Source: Cryptomeria japonica (taxonomy: Eukaryota; Streptophyta; Pinopsida; Cupressales; Cupressaceae). From it: 64,000 bases of DNA. Positions 35,738 to 48,122 of the stretch are shown one piece after another; the first letter of the stretch is position 1; each line of letters opens with the position of its first letter. The translations under genes and the position numbers were made by a program. Under the pieces are notes generated by a model. The model saw only the letters and a list, made by a program, of their open reading frames with translations. It made no database searches and was not told where the DNA came from. The stretch lies in NCBI RefSeq assembly GCF_030272615.1, contig NC_081415.1, positions 601,917,644 to 601,981,643 on the forward strand, read 5' to 3'.

Positions 35738-38098
35738 TAAGGGTTTGCTGCTCCTGCAGCAAAAGGAAAATTTCTGATTTTTGCTGAAACTCTGAAATCA
35801 CCAACAATGTCCTGTTTGGTTCCCTTGGAAGGAAAATTCCAATAAAATCCTTTGATTTTCTCCAACTTGGACCATCTAGCTGTTTCTTCTACGACTGCAT
35901 CATAATTCTGTTCTATTGGTTGGCATGCCAAAAGTGGCTACATAAGGATCAGAGGCTGAAAGATCAATGGCAACTAGTTATTGGCTTTCTCCCTGCCTAG
36001 TTGTATGTATCTGGAGGCTGTTTGTATGGCTGCATGAAAATTCTGTAATGAGTAAGGTTCTCCCAGTTTTAAATGATCTGGTAGATGATTCTAGCATTGA
36101 GTTAACCCTTCTAGTGCGGTCATCCTATGGGTCTGAACCAAATGCTCATACGCTTGATAGACTTCCTCTCTCATTGGAAGTACTATCTTACTAACATCAT
36201 CTCTTATTAGCAACTTTTGCCAATCATAATATAGAACCCTGGGTGCTTCTGATTCCCTTCTCAATGGTAATGGACAGTCAAGCTCTAATTTTTCAAACTC
36301 CCTGGCTTGTGGTCCTATGATCATCTCATTTTGGATTCATGACATTAAAGCTCTGAGATGGATATCCCCAATATACAATGAAGTATTCCATTCTCTGTCT
36401 TGGGGTACAACATAGTTATGTAAATATAATTCACATAACAAATTCCTTACAGCATGTGGAGAGGTCTGATAAGCATGATAGAATTCCTCAGGTGTTTCCA
36501 ATGATGGATTAAGGTCCCTAACAATGCGGTTTAGTCTGAAATTCAGATACCGCTCTTTCAAATGTACTGCATAAATTCTTGGGGGTTCCCTACACTACAT
36601 CATCTCAGGAACCATACCATAAATCTCTTCTACCTTAGCTTCTAATTCCTTAATTCTATTATCTTTCTTTTCAATCTCTTTTTGTTGCTTATTAATTATC
36701 CCCTACAACCTATCCTTCTCTATTTCCCATTGCCTAGAAAATGTTAAAGCAATTGATAAACTACTTAGGGATGAAGGAGGTCTAATATGTCCTACCTTAG
36801 ACAGTGGGATTTCTTCAACAAACTCCTCAATCTGAGTTGACATATCTCCCACATTTTCTTCAGGTTGTTGTAGAACATCTTCTACAATCTCTTCACATTG
36901 CAGTGGCATAGAAGCAAGATTTTCTAGCTTATCCATTAGAACTTCTTCCTAAATTTCTTCTTGGATTTCTTCTTCTGTAGGGTTTTCTTGAATTTCCACT
37001 TCTACATGGTTTTCTTGCATTTCTTTCTCTGCAACATCTTCTTCTTCCGAAGTTTCTACTACAATAACCTATGCTGTATTACTCACAGATTGAGTCTTAT
37101 GTGTCCTTCTTCTTGTTCTTCTTACATACACTTTTGAAACATATGCAGGAGTTTTTTATTTTTGTTTGATGCCTCTTGGCTGCAAGAGGAATCTGCATTT
37201 CCTATGGCTAGATAACAAATTCTTCATCTGATTCATCCTTTTCCAATTATTTTCCTTCCCTTTGCAAAACAGGTGAATCTCTTTGAAGAGAAGTAGAGGG
37301 TTGTTCTTCGATTGACTCTGCTTCAATATTTCCTTCCATAATAATTGCGGCTCCTTCAACAACCAGCAAACCCTCATCTTCACCAGAAAGATCTTCTACA
37401 ACAATCTCTTCTTGAGCTAGCAAATTATTCGCAATAGGGGCATCATCAACCCTAAATTGCAAAATATCCTCAAACACACCCCATTCCATTTGTAAAACAT
37501 CTCTCAGGGACCATTGTACAAGCAACTTAACTAGTCCATGATGGCTAACAGAGAGATTTCCATATTTTTGAGTCTCCTTAGCACTTATAGAAATGAGATG
37601 GTACAAGAAATTTGGACCATTAACTCGCCGGCATTGACACAGATGAATAAGTAACTCAAAATGAGGTGAATGCAGATTTAAATACCACCCTTCACATGTA
37701 ATATATTTCATAACATACAAAGCTACCTGAGGCCAATGTGCTAGTAAAGAAACCCTTCTAGTCCCTTGTCTATCCACCATTAAGGGTCTATTAGTGGAAA
37801 TTGTGAACTCTGCCCTGGCACTCCTTGCGTCTTTTGATTCTAGAAAGAGTTCTCCTTCCTATAGCAACCCTGTGACCTCTACAATTCACTACTCCATAGA
37901 AATTACCCTCAACCCTTTAATTGTATCTTCTCCTTCATCAAAGGAATGCATAAATTCTGCAGCTATTTCGTCATTATAATCCCTAATTTTCAAGAAATAA
38001 TCGAACTAGTCATGGTTTCAGAAATAATGCTCACAGACAACATCCTATAGCAACCCTTCATGGAATGTTGGCTCATGGCAAATTAGATCACCACCCAT
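35738..38098 (-). pseudogene. Gypsy-C ORF3, long protein downstream of pol
   Basis: From an ATG at 38096-38098 to a stop near 35740 a frame of almost 800 codons can be followed with only scattered stops and one or two shifts. The N-terminal domain includes YNDEIAAEFMHSFDEGEDTI, GTRRVSLLAHWPQVALYVMK and YHLISISAKETQKYGN. A Glu-rich middle follows (EEEDVAEKEM), then a coiled-coil-like INKQQKEIEKKDNRIKELEA. The C-terminal domain has RYLNFRLNRIVRDLNPSLET. No signal peptide or obvious membrane segment is seen. Athila elements carry an env-like or unknown ORF here; this one I cannot name. Confidence 0.72.
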
Positions 38099-38749
38099 CT
38101 TTTACTCTGATACTTCCGCAACTACACCAAAATGTTTGACAGTTTCACAAAAAATGAAAATCTACATATCTTAATTTTGGTGGCAAACCTTATTAATCAC
38201 TTGCATGAAATAATAATCATCATAAGTAATGTTAGTTAGAAAATCAATTCGGGATATCAAAAAAACTGATAATAAATCTTATTGGAAAAAGGACCATAAA
38301 GTACCCCCCCCCAACTTAACCTAGCACGTGTCCACACAGGCTGACGAGATTTCGGGTTTGGAACGGATTTAAACTGGATAAAAATCATAATGAACTAATA
38401 AATGCATAATTAAAATAAAGTACAATATACACGTACCTGCAATTGGGCAAAAATGAAGGCGAAATGAAATGAAGTGACATGTAAGAAAGTGGAATGGAAT
38501 GTAGTGGATGGAACTTTATGTATGGAGAACAATATTCCCATGGAAATATTTTATTATGATATGGTGAATAAGTTCACTGTAGAGGCTGCAAGAACATCAC
38601 CTTTATCAATATGCTTAAGTGCAATAGGAAGCTCATGAATTGATACCGAATCATTGGCAGTTGCTACAGGAACCTTGCCATTTGCTGTAGGAACTTTTAT
38701 TTCACTTTGGGGAACAAACTGTTGCAGGAACTCTTCTCTAGTAGCTAGC
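38099..38749 (-). other. Spacer between Gypsy-C pol and ORF3
   Basis: No coding motif. A run of nine C at 38304-38312 (G on the coding strand) lies in it. Confidence 0.55.
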
Positions 38750-40000
38750 TTGTGATAAAGTTGTAGTCAGTGTCCATACACTAAGAGTTTAAATTGAACA
38801 GGATCTATTGAGGACAAACAGACTGCTCCATTCTGAAAAACATCTTCTACCTCATAAGGACCTAACCACCTTGTTTGGAGTTTTCCCATAGCATCCTTAT
38901 ATCTAGAATCATATAGAAGTGCCCAGTCACCAACTTTGAATTTCTTTTCTCTGATATATTTATCATGCCATCTTGCTCAATGGTTTTGAATCAATTCTAT
39001 CTGTTGAACAACTATCTTCCTCCATTCATCAAGAGCATTTAACTACTGAATGCATTCCTTCTGTGCTCTAGAAAATGTCATATTCAATTGTAGAGCTATT
39101 TTCAAGGTTTTATGCTCAAATTCAATAGGCATCATTGTTGTTTTGCCATAAACCATCTCAAAAGGTATGAATCCAATTGGTGTTTTCCATGTTGTTCTAT
39201 ATGCCCAAACTGCCTCTAAAAGTTGATGAGACCAATCTTTCTTGTGGATAGACATTGTTTTTGTAAGAATAGCCTCAAGCTCTCTATTAGTAACTTCTAC
39301 TTGTCCATTAGACTGTGGATGATATGGAGTAGATTTCCTATGTCTTATATTGTATTCATTGACCAGAGCTTTTATCAATGTTGATGTAAATTGAGATCCC
39401 TGATCTAAAACAATTTCCTTTGGTACTCCATACCTTGTAAATATTTCTTCATAGAGAAACTCAGCCACTTTATTATCTCTTACATGTTGCATAGCTCTAA
39501 CTTCTATCCATTTTGTCACATAGTCTGTACATACCAAGATATAAGATTTTCCATTAGAAGGTGGATCAATGGGGCCAACAAAATCTAATCCCCACTTGTC
39601 AAATGGTGTAATAGATATTTGAGGATATAGTGGCATCTTATTAGATTTTGTAGGTCTGCCCATTCATTGACATCTATCACATTTCCTTGTGTACTGAGCT
39701 GCATCCTTGTGTAATGTAGGCCAATAATATCCGGTATTGAGTATTTTCAATGTTGTCCTTTTGGCAGCAAAATGACCTCCACATGGCTCATCATGACATG
39801 CATGTAGGATGTCATATGTTTCATCTTCTTTGATACATATTCACATGACTTGGTTAGGTCTAGTATAAAATAGACAATCAACAATCCATGAAAATTTAAA
39901 ACTTTTTTCAAATAGCAACCTTCTTTCCTTAGGAGAAAAAGAAATTGGCATCTTAGCTGCAGCTAAATAGTTGGCAATATCAGCATACCATGGAGTATGA
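38750..40000 (-). pseudogene. Gypsy-C integrase
   Basis: The zinc-binding part (GGHFAAKRTTL, GYYWPTLHKDA, CDRCQ) is followed by a stop. The core is open at 39043-39663 with all three catalytic residues: D in WGLDFVGPI, D in VLDQGSQF, E in NGQVEVTN. The C-terminal part at about 38790-38960 reads LLYDSRYKDAMGKLQTRWLG and PYEVEDVF, a typical target-binding end. Only a few stops interrupt it. It lies downstream of RNase H and upstream of ORF3. Confidence 0.9.
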
Positions 40001-40002
40001 AC

Positions 40003-40419
40003 CTATATGAGAAACAAATGCTCATCTGGAACAGTGTCATCTATCATTGTAGAATCTTCCCGCAATTGAAGACGTGAAAGATAATCTACAACAACATTAG
40101 ACTTCCTTGGCTTATCAACTGTGATATCAAATTCCTGCATTAACAATAACCAGCGAGCTAGTCTACCGCTGATTGATAGCTTATTCATGAGATATCTAAT
40201 TGCATTATGATCTGTATGCACAAATATGGGATACCCTGTAATATATTGTCTAAACTTGTTAAGGGCATATATGACAACTAGCATTTCCTTTTCAGTAACT
40301 ATATAATTCAATTCAGGTCCTTGTAAATTCTTGCTGATATAATATATTGCATTTTCCAACTTGTCAACTTTTTGTCCCAGCATTGCTCCTATGGCATAAT
40401 CAGATGCATCAGTATGGAT
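40003..40419 (-). pseudogene. Gypsy-C RNase H
   Basis: Follows the polymerase after a stop at 40420. IHTDASDYAIGAMLGQ, YYISKNLQGPELNY, VTEKEMLVVIYAL and VHTDHNAIRYLMNK give the conserved D, E and D positions. It continues with LSISGRLARWLLLMQEFDI. There is one RNase H only, unlike Gypsy-B. Confidence 0.88.
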
Positions 40420-41247
40420 TTATAATGGTAGAGACCAATTAGGTCCTTTTAGAACTGGTGCTTGAGTCAAAGCATGCTTAAGCTTTAAAAAAGCTTCATT
40501 GCATGCTGAGGTCCATTTAAATTCTGCATCTTTAGTAAGCAATGAATATAAGGGACTTGCAATTTTGATGAAATCTTTGATAAACCTTCTGTAGTATCCA
40601 GCATGGACAAGAAAAATTCTCACATCTTTATGCTTCATAGGGTCATTAATATACTGAATAACCTCAATCTTTGCTGGATCCACTTGTATGCCTTGTACAG
40701 ATATATGATGACCAAGGACTATTCCTTCTTCCATCATAATGAAACACTTCTCACTATTTAGAGACAAGTTGTAGTCTTCACACCACTACAAAACTTTCTT
40801 CAAATTACCTAATGCTTGATCAAATTCAGAGCCATAAGTTGTAAAGTCATCCATGTAAATTTCCATAATATCTTAAGAAACATCAGAAAAAATATTGATC
40901 ACTGCCCATTGAAAAGTGGCTAGAGCATTACGCAACCCAAAAGGAAGAATAGAATATGCATAAGTGCCCCATGGACAAGTAAATGTTGTTTTCTCCTGAT
41001 CCCTAGGAGCTATTTGTATCTGATTATAGCCACTAAATCCATCCAAGAATGAAAAATATCTCTTACCAGCAAGAGAATCCAATACCTGATCCACAAATGG
41101 TAGTGGAAAATGATCCTTCCTTGTGGCTAAGTTCAAGGCTCTATAATCAACACATACTCTCCATTTGCCTCCATTTTTAGGACCTATCACCAAAGGTGAT
41201 ACCCATTGACTATCAGAGATAGGATAGATAAACCCAGCTTTCAACAA
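40420..41247 (-). pseudogene. Gypsy-C reverse transcriptase
   Basis: The full domain is recognisable. Fingers: FIYPISDSQWVSPLVIGPKN, WRVCVDYRALNLATRKDHF. Palm: FLDGFSGYNQIQIAPRDQEK, FTCPWGTYAYSILPFGLRNA, then the catalytic YMDD near 40850. Beyond it come SLNSEKCFIMMEEGIVLGHH and the thumb. Stops at about 40785 and 40873 break the frame. Confidence 0.92.
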
Positions 41248-42360
41248 TTTCTACAATTCTTCTTTAACTATCTTCTTCAAGGAAGGGTTGACACTTCTTT
41301 GAGGTTGTCTGAGGGGGCAACACTCATCCTTTATGTAAATGTGATGAGTACAAATTGCTGGATCAATTCCATTCATATCCTTGTAATCCCATGCAAAAGC
41401 ATTTCTATGGAGTTTCAGCAAGTCTACTAGGCTATCCTTTTGAGTGTCTGCTATATTCTTATTGATGTTCAAATATTTATTCAATTCTACCTCTATCTTG
41501 ATAGTAAGATCAATCTGATTTATATCAAAAAAATGAGAATAAGACAGTTCCTACAGCAAAAAGGTATGCAAGATATCAGTGGCTGCAAGAAAGTCCAAAC
41601 CTGCAATATTCGGAACCAATTCCTGCAATTCTTGGTCTTCTATTAATTCATTTATCAGGACCTTATAAAGAATTGATTCTTCATCATATAACTGCATGAG
41701 TGGCACTCGATTAATCATCATAAGGTGATTAATAGAGTCAATTTCTTCAGATTCCTCTCCCAAAATAGGCCAAATAGCCTGCTGCTACTCAAGCTGAGGT
41801 TGTGCTGGGGAATACAAAGCTAATGTTTTTGTGAAACTGTCATCTAAAATAGTCATGTCCCCTGATCTACACCCAATATATGCATCAGCTGTATCAAGCC
41901 ATGGTCTTCCCAAAATGACTGGATATCCCTCCAATGTTTCTTTTGGAGATAAAATCATAAAGTCTATAGGATATTCCCAGGAATCTAGAATAACTACTAT
42001 ATCTTCTATGATACCATCAGGTCTTACTGCAGAGTCATCAACAAGTTGGAGAACTGTGGGTGTAGCCCTTAAACTATCTATCTCTAGATGTTTCATTACT
42101 TCCCTTTTCATTAAATTAATGGCTACCCCTATATCAACTAAAACATTTTTTATTTGACTACCATTAATGACTATACTCACAACAGGACTACCTAGATCAG
42201 AATACTTTGGAATAGCAATTTTCCCTAACATAATATCAACCAATTGACCCATAACATGAACTATTTGTGGATCCTTTTTCTTTCTGCCAGGCTTCTTTAG
42301 GCATGCTTCTTTCAATGCCTTACCATGTATAGGAACATCCTTTATTGCTTGCAACAATGG
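41248..42360 (-). pseudogene. Gypsy-C protease and linker to RT
   Basis: A frame at 41785-42357 carries the retropepsin site NVLVDIGVAINLM (Athila form D-L-G-A) and LEGYPVILGRPWLDTADAYI, a typical flap and C-terminal region. Frames at 41551-41763 and 41251-41484 are the linker, with HRNAFAWDYKDMNGIDPAIC before the polymerase. The protease would mature Gag-Pol. Confidence 0.85.
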
Positions 42361-44202
42361 ATTTTAAACACAAATGTGCTTCAGTTGATCAAGAATATCA
42401 AAGCTTTGCTATTGTTCAGTGGAAACTTCTTTGTCTTTCAGTCTATGGGGAAATGGTGGTAATATTTGATTCTGAGGTATTACATCTTTAGGATCAGAGA
42501 TTGGCTACTCTTCTTCTACCTTAGTAATAACTGAATGAGAGGGATTAGGTAGAGTTGTCCCAGATCGAAGGTGAATATCATCTAGTGATAAAGAATAAGT
42601 TGGGTATTGATTAGTATCAGTTGAATAAGCTTGTTGTTATTGTTGAGATTTGATATTTGGATTAGGCAATGGTTGAGTAGGTAGCTGCATTGGCTTAGGA
42701 GGTGCAGCTGTAGCTACAAGAGGAGGCATTAAAGCAGGAGGTTATGGTTCCTAAGCAAGGGGCTGATATCCAGAAGATTGGGATGACCATGATGGGTTTC
42801 CCCTTTATTGAGAGGTAGGTTGCCAATTCCATTGAAGCTGGTTCCCTCAACCCTAAGGTGGATACTAGTTTCCCTATGGCTGCCACTGGGGAATTTGATT
42901 AGTAAATTTATGTCCTTGCCCTTGTGATCCATACCAATATGGATAGTTACCAAAATTTTGAGAATACTGTGGTTGCCATTGGTTATTTGGTGCATAAGAA
43001 TTACCACTATAACCAGAAAAGGAAAGTGGATCAGGTGGCATACCTTGTCTTTGAAAATTTGGTCTTCTTTGAGAAACATAGAAGACTTGTTCATCCTCAC
43101 CTTGAATGGGTTTGAAATCAGGTACTTCAACATTTGCAACCATCTTACATCTGCAATCTTTCTTCCATTGCTTACAATGAGGACAAAATTCTGCAAGAAA
43201 TGCATCAGCTTCCTCATGCTTCTTCTTAGCTGCCAATGTATCCAACTGAGTAGCCATATTGTTTATAATGTCTTCCTTGAAATCTTTTAATAGATGTCTA
43301 AGTTCCAATCTAGAAACTCCAGTTCCAGATGCTGATGATGGTGCCCTTGGCTTAAATCTCCTATTCTTCTTAGAAGTAGATCTGGAATACTTCTTGCAAA
43401 TTTGTCCTATTTCAACCCAAGTAGATTGTGTAATGTCACCTCCTCCCATAAGATGTAAGGAATCAGTGCATTCATCACTGATACCCCTCAAGAATATCAA
43501 TTTGAGGGAATCTTCATTCAGAGTACTATGCTTGGATTTATTGACACTAAACAAAAACCTTTCCAGATAATCCTCAAGGCTCTCATCTTTAGTTTGTGTC
43601 ATTCTAAAGATATCATCCCCATGACGATCAGTGCCTCTACAATAATCTTTGTATTTTGCAAGAAACAACCATTTCATCTCATCCCATGTGTTGATTGTGC
43701 TACTACCCAAGCTCATAAACCATCTCAAGGATGACTCCTTCTAAGTGCCTAGAAAAAAATTGAGTCTATGGGCATCTGTAGTATAGTCAAAACTCCTATA
43801 GAGAACATCAAACTCAAATAGAAATGTATCCGGATCCTTTGTCACCAACCCATAAAATTTAGGAAGTGAAGATGCTGGAATGTTCTTGAGGTTAGCATTA
43901 TCATGCTGGTCAGAGATGGGAAACTCAAATGTTGGACTAGGTGGTGGTGGTGGATTATTCCCAATAGGAGGTGGGTTCCCTTGCATTGGACTTGTGGGGG
44001 TTGTTACTATAGGAAATTCTTCTTCTTGTGGACCAAAAAGGAACTGAAGACTACCTTCTAGAAATTCAGACTCAGGGTGATTCAAATTTTGTGGGACTTG
44101 ATACAGTTCAGCAAAAGGGTTTATATCTGGAAAATTATCTTTTGCATGAGTAGTATGAGTGGGAAGAAATCTACCTCTGGCATCTATTCTTCTATTATGC
44201 AT
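42361..44202 (-). pseudogene. Gypsy-C gag
   Basis: The start is near 44200 (MHNRRIDARGRF), close to the primer site. A Pro-rich N-terminal part includes PPPIGNNPPPPPSPTF. After one stop at 43741 the capsid continues: SSTINTWDEMKWLFLAKYKD, RMTQTKDESLEDYLERF and FLRGISDECTDSLHLMGGGD. CPHCKQWKKDCRCK near 43150 may be a zinc-binding box. The C-terminal tail is Gln/Pro/Gly-rich with frame changes after 42874. Confidence 0.88.
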
Positions 44203-44270
44203 GCAGATTCATGAAATTTCAAACAATTAACTAGAAACTAAAATAATCATAAAAGGTTCTTAGCTTGACA

Positions 44271-44294
44271 CCATCCCCAGCAATAGCACCAAAA
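44271..44294 (-). promoter_or_regulatory. Gypsy-C primer binding site
   Basis: The minus strand reads TTTGGTGCTATTGCTGGGGA next to the 5' LTR. It resembles the Athila-type site TGGCGCCGTTGCCGGGGA (commonly linked to tRNA-Asp) with a few changes. Confidence 0.75.
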
Positions 44295-45510
44295 ATCCAA
44301 AGTTTGGACATTCATATGGGAGAGTTTATTATTTTCATGGCTGGTGTTCAGTTAGTTATCAATCCAGGAACGTAAAACTTGAAATGGGTCTGCAATATAT
44401 ATGCACTCAGCTCCTTAAATGATTATTCTGCATTACTGCAGTAACTAACATTGTGCAGAAAGGAAAGATAGGAATGGAAATCATAAAAGGATACATGAAA
44501 GCTTCTCAAAACACTGCTGAAATGATCAAATGAAAATAACAGAAATCACACTGTTCTATCTTAGCTGCAGGAACAGTCAATGGATCTATTTCCAATGGCT
44601 GTAGGAACAATCTAGTCATGAACTTTATACTGCAACTAAGTAAAAACTAACTTCAATGATCATAAACATAGGATCACTCACCAAGTGGGCCCCTTTGGAT
44701 GAGTGATATCAAACTTCCAGCAAAGTACTATTAATAGATCAGAACAACATATTCTTATTCATTTCTTCTTGAAAATGATTACATATTCTAAAAGAGAAAA
44801 TTCAGAATGTTTGTCAAAACTCTGCTCAATTCCTTTCCATCTTGTCTCACTCAAAGAAAGAAGGAAGAGCTTATTATAAAGAAAAGATCAATTACAATGG
44901 ACAACTCAAGTTGCACCCAGAAGAAGAGGCAGATAATTCTTAGATGAAGGAGATAACTGAGAGCTTGGCTGCAAGAACCGTGGATCTGAAACCGAACCAC
45001 AGTCTTTGCATGCCAAAGTGATATTTTGTGAATTCAATATGCACCAGATTTAAACTCCCATGGTGAAGTATAACTGCTCCAATTATGCCATACATTGTGC
45101 TTGCTTGAATCCCCTTCAGTTTGAACTCTAGTTATCTGAACGTGCTTCTCCAGTCCTTAGGCGTGAAAGAAAATCATCCACCGTAGCATCAATTATTATC
45201 TGTAGTAAAACAAAAAAAATAGACAAGGACATGCATATGTATCTTACTCAATTAATACATTCATTAACTCACATATGACATTATCCTAAATAATCTACAT
45301 ATCACAGGGACAAATCATTTGGCTATAGGAATAAATTGGCATGGTTGCAGGAATTAAGCGACAAAGTTCAAACATGATTTCTTAATTTTAGTTTTAGAAC
45401 ATGGATTACACATAGTCAATTCACAATTCTTTACTATCATAAAGCAACCCAAAAGATACCAAAAAACCTCAGAGTCATGATAAAAAACATGTCGAAGCAT
45501 CGACTTATTA
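44295..45510 (-). repeat. Gypsy-C 5' LTR
   Basis: About 1216 bases. The minus-strand start is TAATAAGTCG (TG mutated to TA relative to the other copy). The element's right edge abuts the Copia-2 reverse transcriptase at 45511. Confidence 0.92.
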
Positions 45511-46449
45511 GGAACCACATGATCATTGTGGTTGTGTATGTAGATGACATTATCTTTGGAGGTAACAAGGACACCCTCTGCAATCAATTTGCTGATCAGA
45601 TGTAGTTAGAATTTGAGATGCCAATGCTTGGTGAATTGACTTACTTCCTTGGTTTGCAAATACTACAGCAAGATAAAGGAATCTTTATCTCACAAATCAA
45701 GTATGCAAAGAAGATGTTGAAAAAATTCCAACTGAAAGATTGTAAAATGGTAAGTACCCCCATGGTGACCGGAAATAAACTGAGCAAGAATGATGAATCA
45801 TCGGTGGGTACTCTATACAGATCCATGATAGGAAGTCTATTGTTTCTAACTACTTCTTTGACCGAATATAGTTCAAGAAGTATGCATGGTGGCCAGATTC
45901 CAAGCTGCACCAAAGCAGTCACATATGAATGTTGTTAACAAAATTTTTAGGTACCTATAAGGGACGCTCAACTATGGTTTGTGGTATCTTAAACAAGGGG
46001 ATTTTATATTGGAAGCATACACTGATTCTAATTGGGCAAGATACATTGATGATCAAAAGAGCACAGGTGGTGGTGCATTCTTTCTAGGTGACCAGTTAGT
46101 CTCATGGCATAGCAAGAAGCAGGACTCAGTCTCTCTTTCTACTACTGAAGCTGAATACATTGTTGCTAGTACATGTTGTTCTCATGTGCTTTGGATGAAG
46201 AAAACTTTGAAATACATACAGGTGGACATCACTGATCCTATTCTCATTCGGTGTGACAATTTGAGTGCAATCAACATAGAAAAGAATCCAGTCAAGCATT
46301 CTAGAACAAAGCATATTACAATCAAGTATCACATTCTTAGAGAAAAGGTTGAAGGACTGGAGGCAATGATGGATTATGTTCCTACTAGTGAACAAGTAAC
46401 AGACATTTTCACCAAACCATTACTGTTAAGCACTTTTGAGTACCTCTGA
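45511..46449 (+). pseudogene. Copia-2 reverse transcriptase end and RNase H
   Basis: Begins abruptly at the catalytic region (IIVVVYVDDIIFGGNKDTL, YVDD intact), continues with LGELTYFLGLQILQQDKGIF, and after frame changes at 45600 and 45930 runs through DSNWARYIDDQKSTGGGAFF, SLSTTEAEYIVAS, IRCDNLSAINIEKN and DIFTKPL. The stop is near 46449. Everything upstream of the catalytic box has been replaced by Gypsy-C and earlier insertions. Confidence 0.9.
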
Positions 46450-46495
46450 CACAAGTTAGGAGTTGTGTCCTCTGTCTAGGAAGGCTTTATGTGGT

Positions 46496-46622
46496 TTAGG
46501 GGGAGCTTGGTATGGATCAAAGGGGGAGTGCATAATACCCTTTTTCATTGTGTCAAAGGGGGAGAAATGTACCGGTATGGAGTGTGTCATGAGAAGTTGA
46601 CATCAATGCCAAAGGCAGAGAT
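46496..46622 (+). promoter_or_regulatory. Reiterated polypurine tract of Copia-2
   Basis: GGGGGAG recurs near 46500, 46523 and 46558. The copy touching the LTR is degraded (CAAAGGCAGAGAT). Confidence 0.72.
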
Positions 46623-48122
46623 TGTTGGAATTCACTTGTCATTGATGTCAACCAACATGTTGGATATTCACATGAGTGTGAGAAGGAAGAATCTGTAGAG
46701 TGGTTGCTTGTTTATGATGAAGTTGAAGAATGTGAAAGTTGTCACAAACCATTGGAGGTGAAGATGTGTTACTTGTTCTCTACTAGTTAACAGAAGAAGA
46801 AAGTTCTACCGACAAAGGGATGTACTGGTATGAGCTAGTTGGACCAACTATGTGTTGGTTGACCACGTCTTGATCATTGTGATGCCATCTGGATAAGAGG
46901 TGGCAAACTTATTGTGGTTGGTGAAGCCCCATCGATAGAGTCGTTGAAATAGATAATCACCATTAATGAAACAACCACAAATCATGGGATTGCATCTGAC
47001 TGTTGCGGCTCAAGGAAGAAAGGATAATAGAGAAAGACCATGGAGTAGTTTGCACTTGAATCAATGCAAAGGAAATCTGATTTAGGAAGTCCTTGAAAAG
47101 GAAATAGCTGAAGTGTTTTTATGTGTCGACGAATTTCAAGGCATGAGATCTTGTTCGAGATTCCTATTTTTAGTAGATATGCATTGGATAATGGAAGCCA
47201 TGTATAGATGAATCTTTGAAGGACAAGTGATCGATCCAAGATAGGTTGGATCGGATCTCATGAAGATTGTGTCGGGAAGAGGAAACCCTAACTGCTTTGA
47301 AGTTTGAATTGCTTCTGGGAGGAAATCATAGGATAAAAGAGGAGAGCTTAAAATAGAGCGAGATGATGTTGTAGAGAAGTGGAAGAGAAAAGAGATAGAG
47401 TTATAAAGAGAGAAGATTTGCTAAGCCTTATAAATAGCTCTAAGAAAGTTGCAATGTATGTGAGCAAGCATACCGAGGAGAGGATTCTACCGGTATAACT
47501 ATAGTTTTTCATTTGACCCTAATCGACAAGGTGTGGTAGAGATGGAAACATCCAAGTGAGATATAGTGTGTTGAGAGTCTGTGTGAGAGAGGGAGAGAAA
47601 GATAACAAAGGTCAAGAATCAAAGAAAGTAATCTCACAACCTGTAGTGTGAGATTCAGTGGAGAAAAGACTGTCAATCGACAGTGAGTTGTGTGAGTTGC
47701 AGAATTCATTTGCAACAAAAGCATTAATTGTATTTGAATAATATTTCAATATACATCACCAAGTTGAAACTTGGTGCAGGGGTTTGTGCTCTTTGGGCTG
47801 GTGGCCTAAAAGTGCAGGGGTTGGTTCTCCTTGGGTTGGTGCCCTAAATCTTTGTAATTTCAGTGTTTTACCTATGAGGCTGGATTGGAGCAGTAGTCTC
47901 AAGCATCTTTTCTCACCGAGGTTTTTCCAACATTGGGATTTCCTCATAAATCTGGTGTTGAGAGTTACTTTTGTGTGAATGATCTCTTTAGCTTTCCTTG
48001 TTGTTCTACCAATTTGATTGTTTAGTGTTTAAGTGTAACTAATATTATGAAGTTTATTTGAAAGTAAAAAGGATTAGGAACCATTGATTCACCCCCTTCT
48101 TAGTGGTACTCTATGTTCAACA
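46623..48122 (+). repeat. Copia-2 3' LTR
   Basis: 1500 bases, TGTTGGAATTC to TTCAACA, followed by CTCAT. It has about 60 extra bases at 47776-47848 relative to the 5' LTR, made of two imperfect copies of a GTGCAGGGGTT unit. GATTCACCCCC lies at 48086-48096. Confidence 0.92.

Larger units (their letters stand above)
34511..45510 (-). mobile_element. Gypsy-C, Athila-like Ty3/gypsy element with both LTRs and extra ORF3
   Basis: LTRs at 34511-35724 and 44295-45510 match along their length. Minus-strand order: 5' LTR, primer site TTTGGTGCTATTGCTGGGGA (close to the Athila-type TGGCGCCGTTGCCGGGGA), gag, protease, reverse transcriptase, RNase H, integrase, a second long ORF, polypurine tract, 3' LTR. 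The RT wording (IYPISDSQWVSPL, KDHFPLPF, DGFSGYNQI) and an ORF downstream of pol fit Athila. No matching target duplication is seen (flanks TCTCA and GGAAC). Confidence 0.92.

Noticed and set aside
42924-43290. Plus-strand frames opposite Gypsy-C gag
   Set aside because: Shadows; the minus strand carries the recognisable gag.
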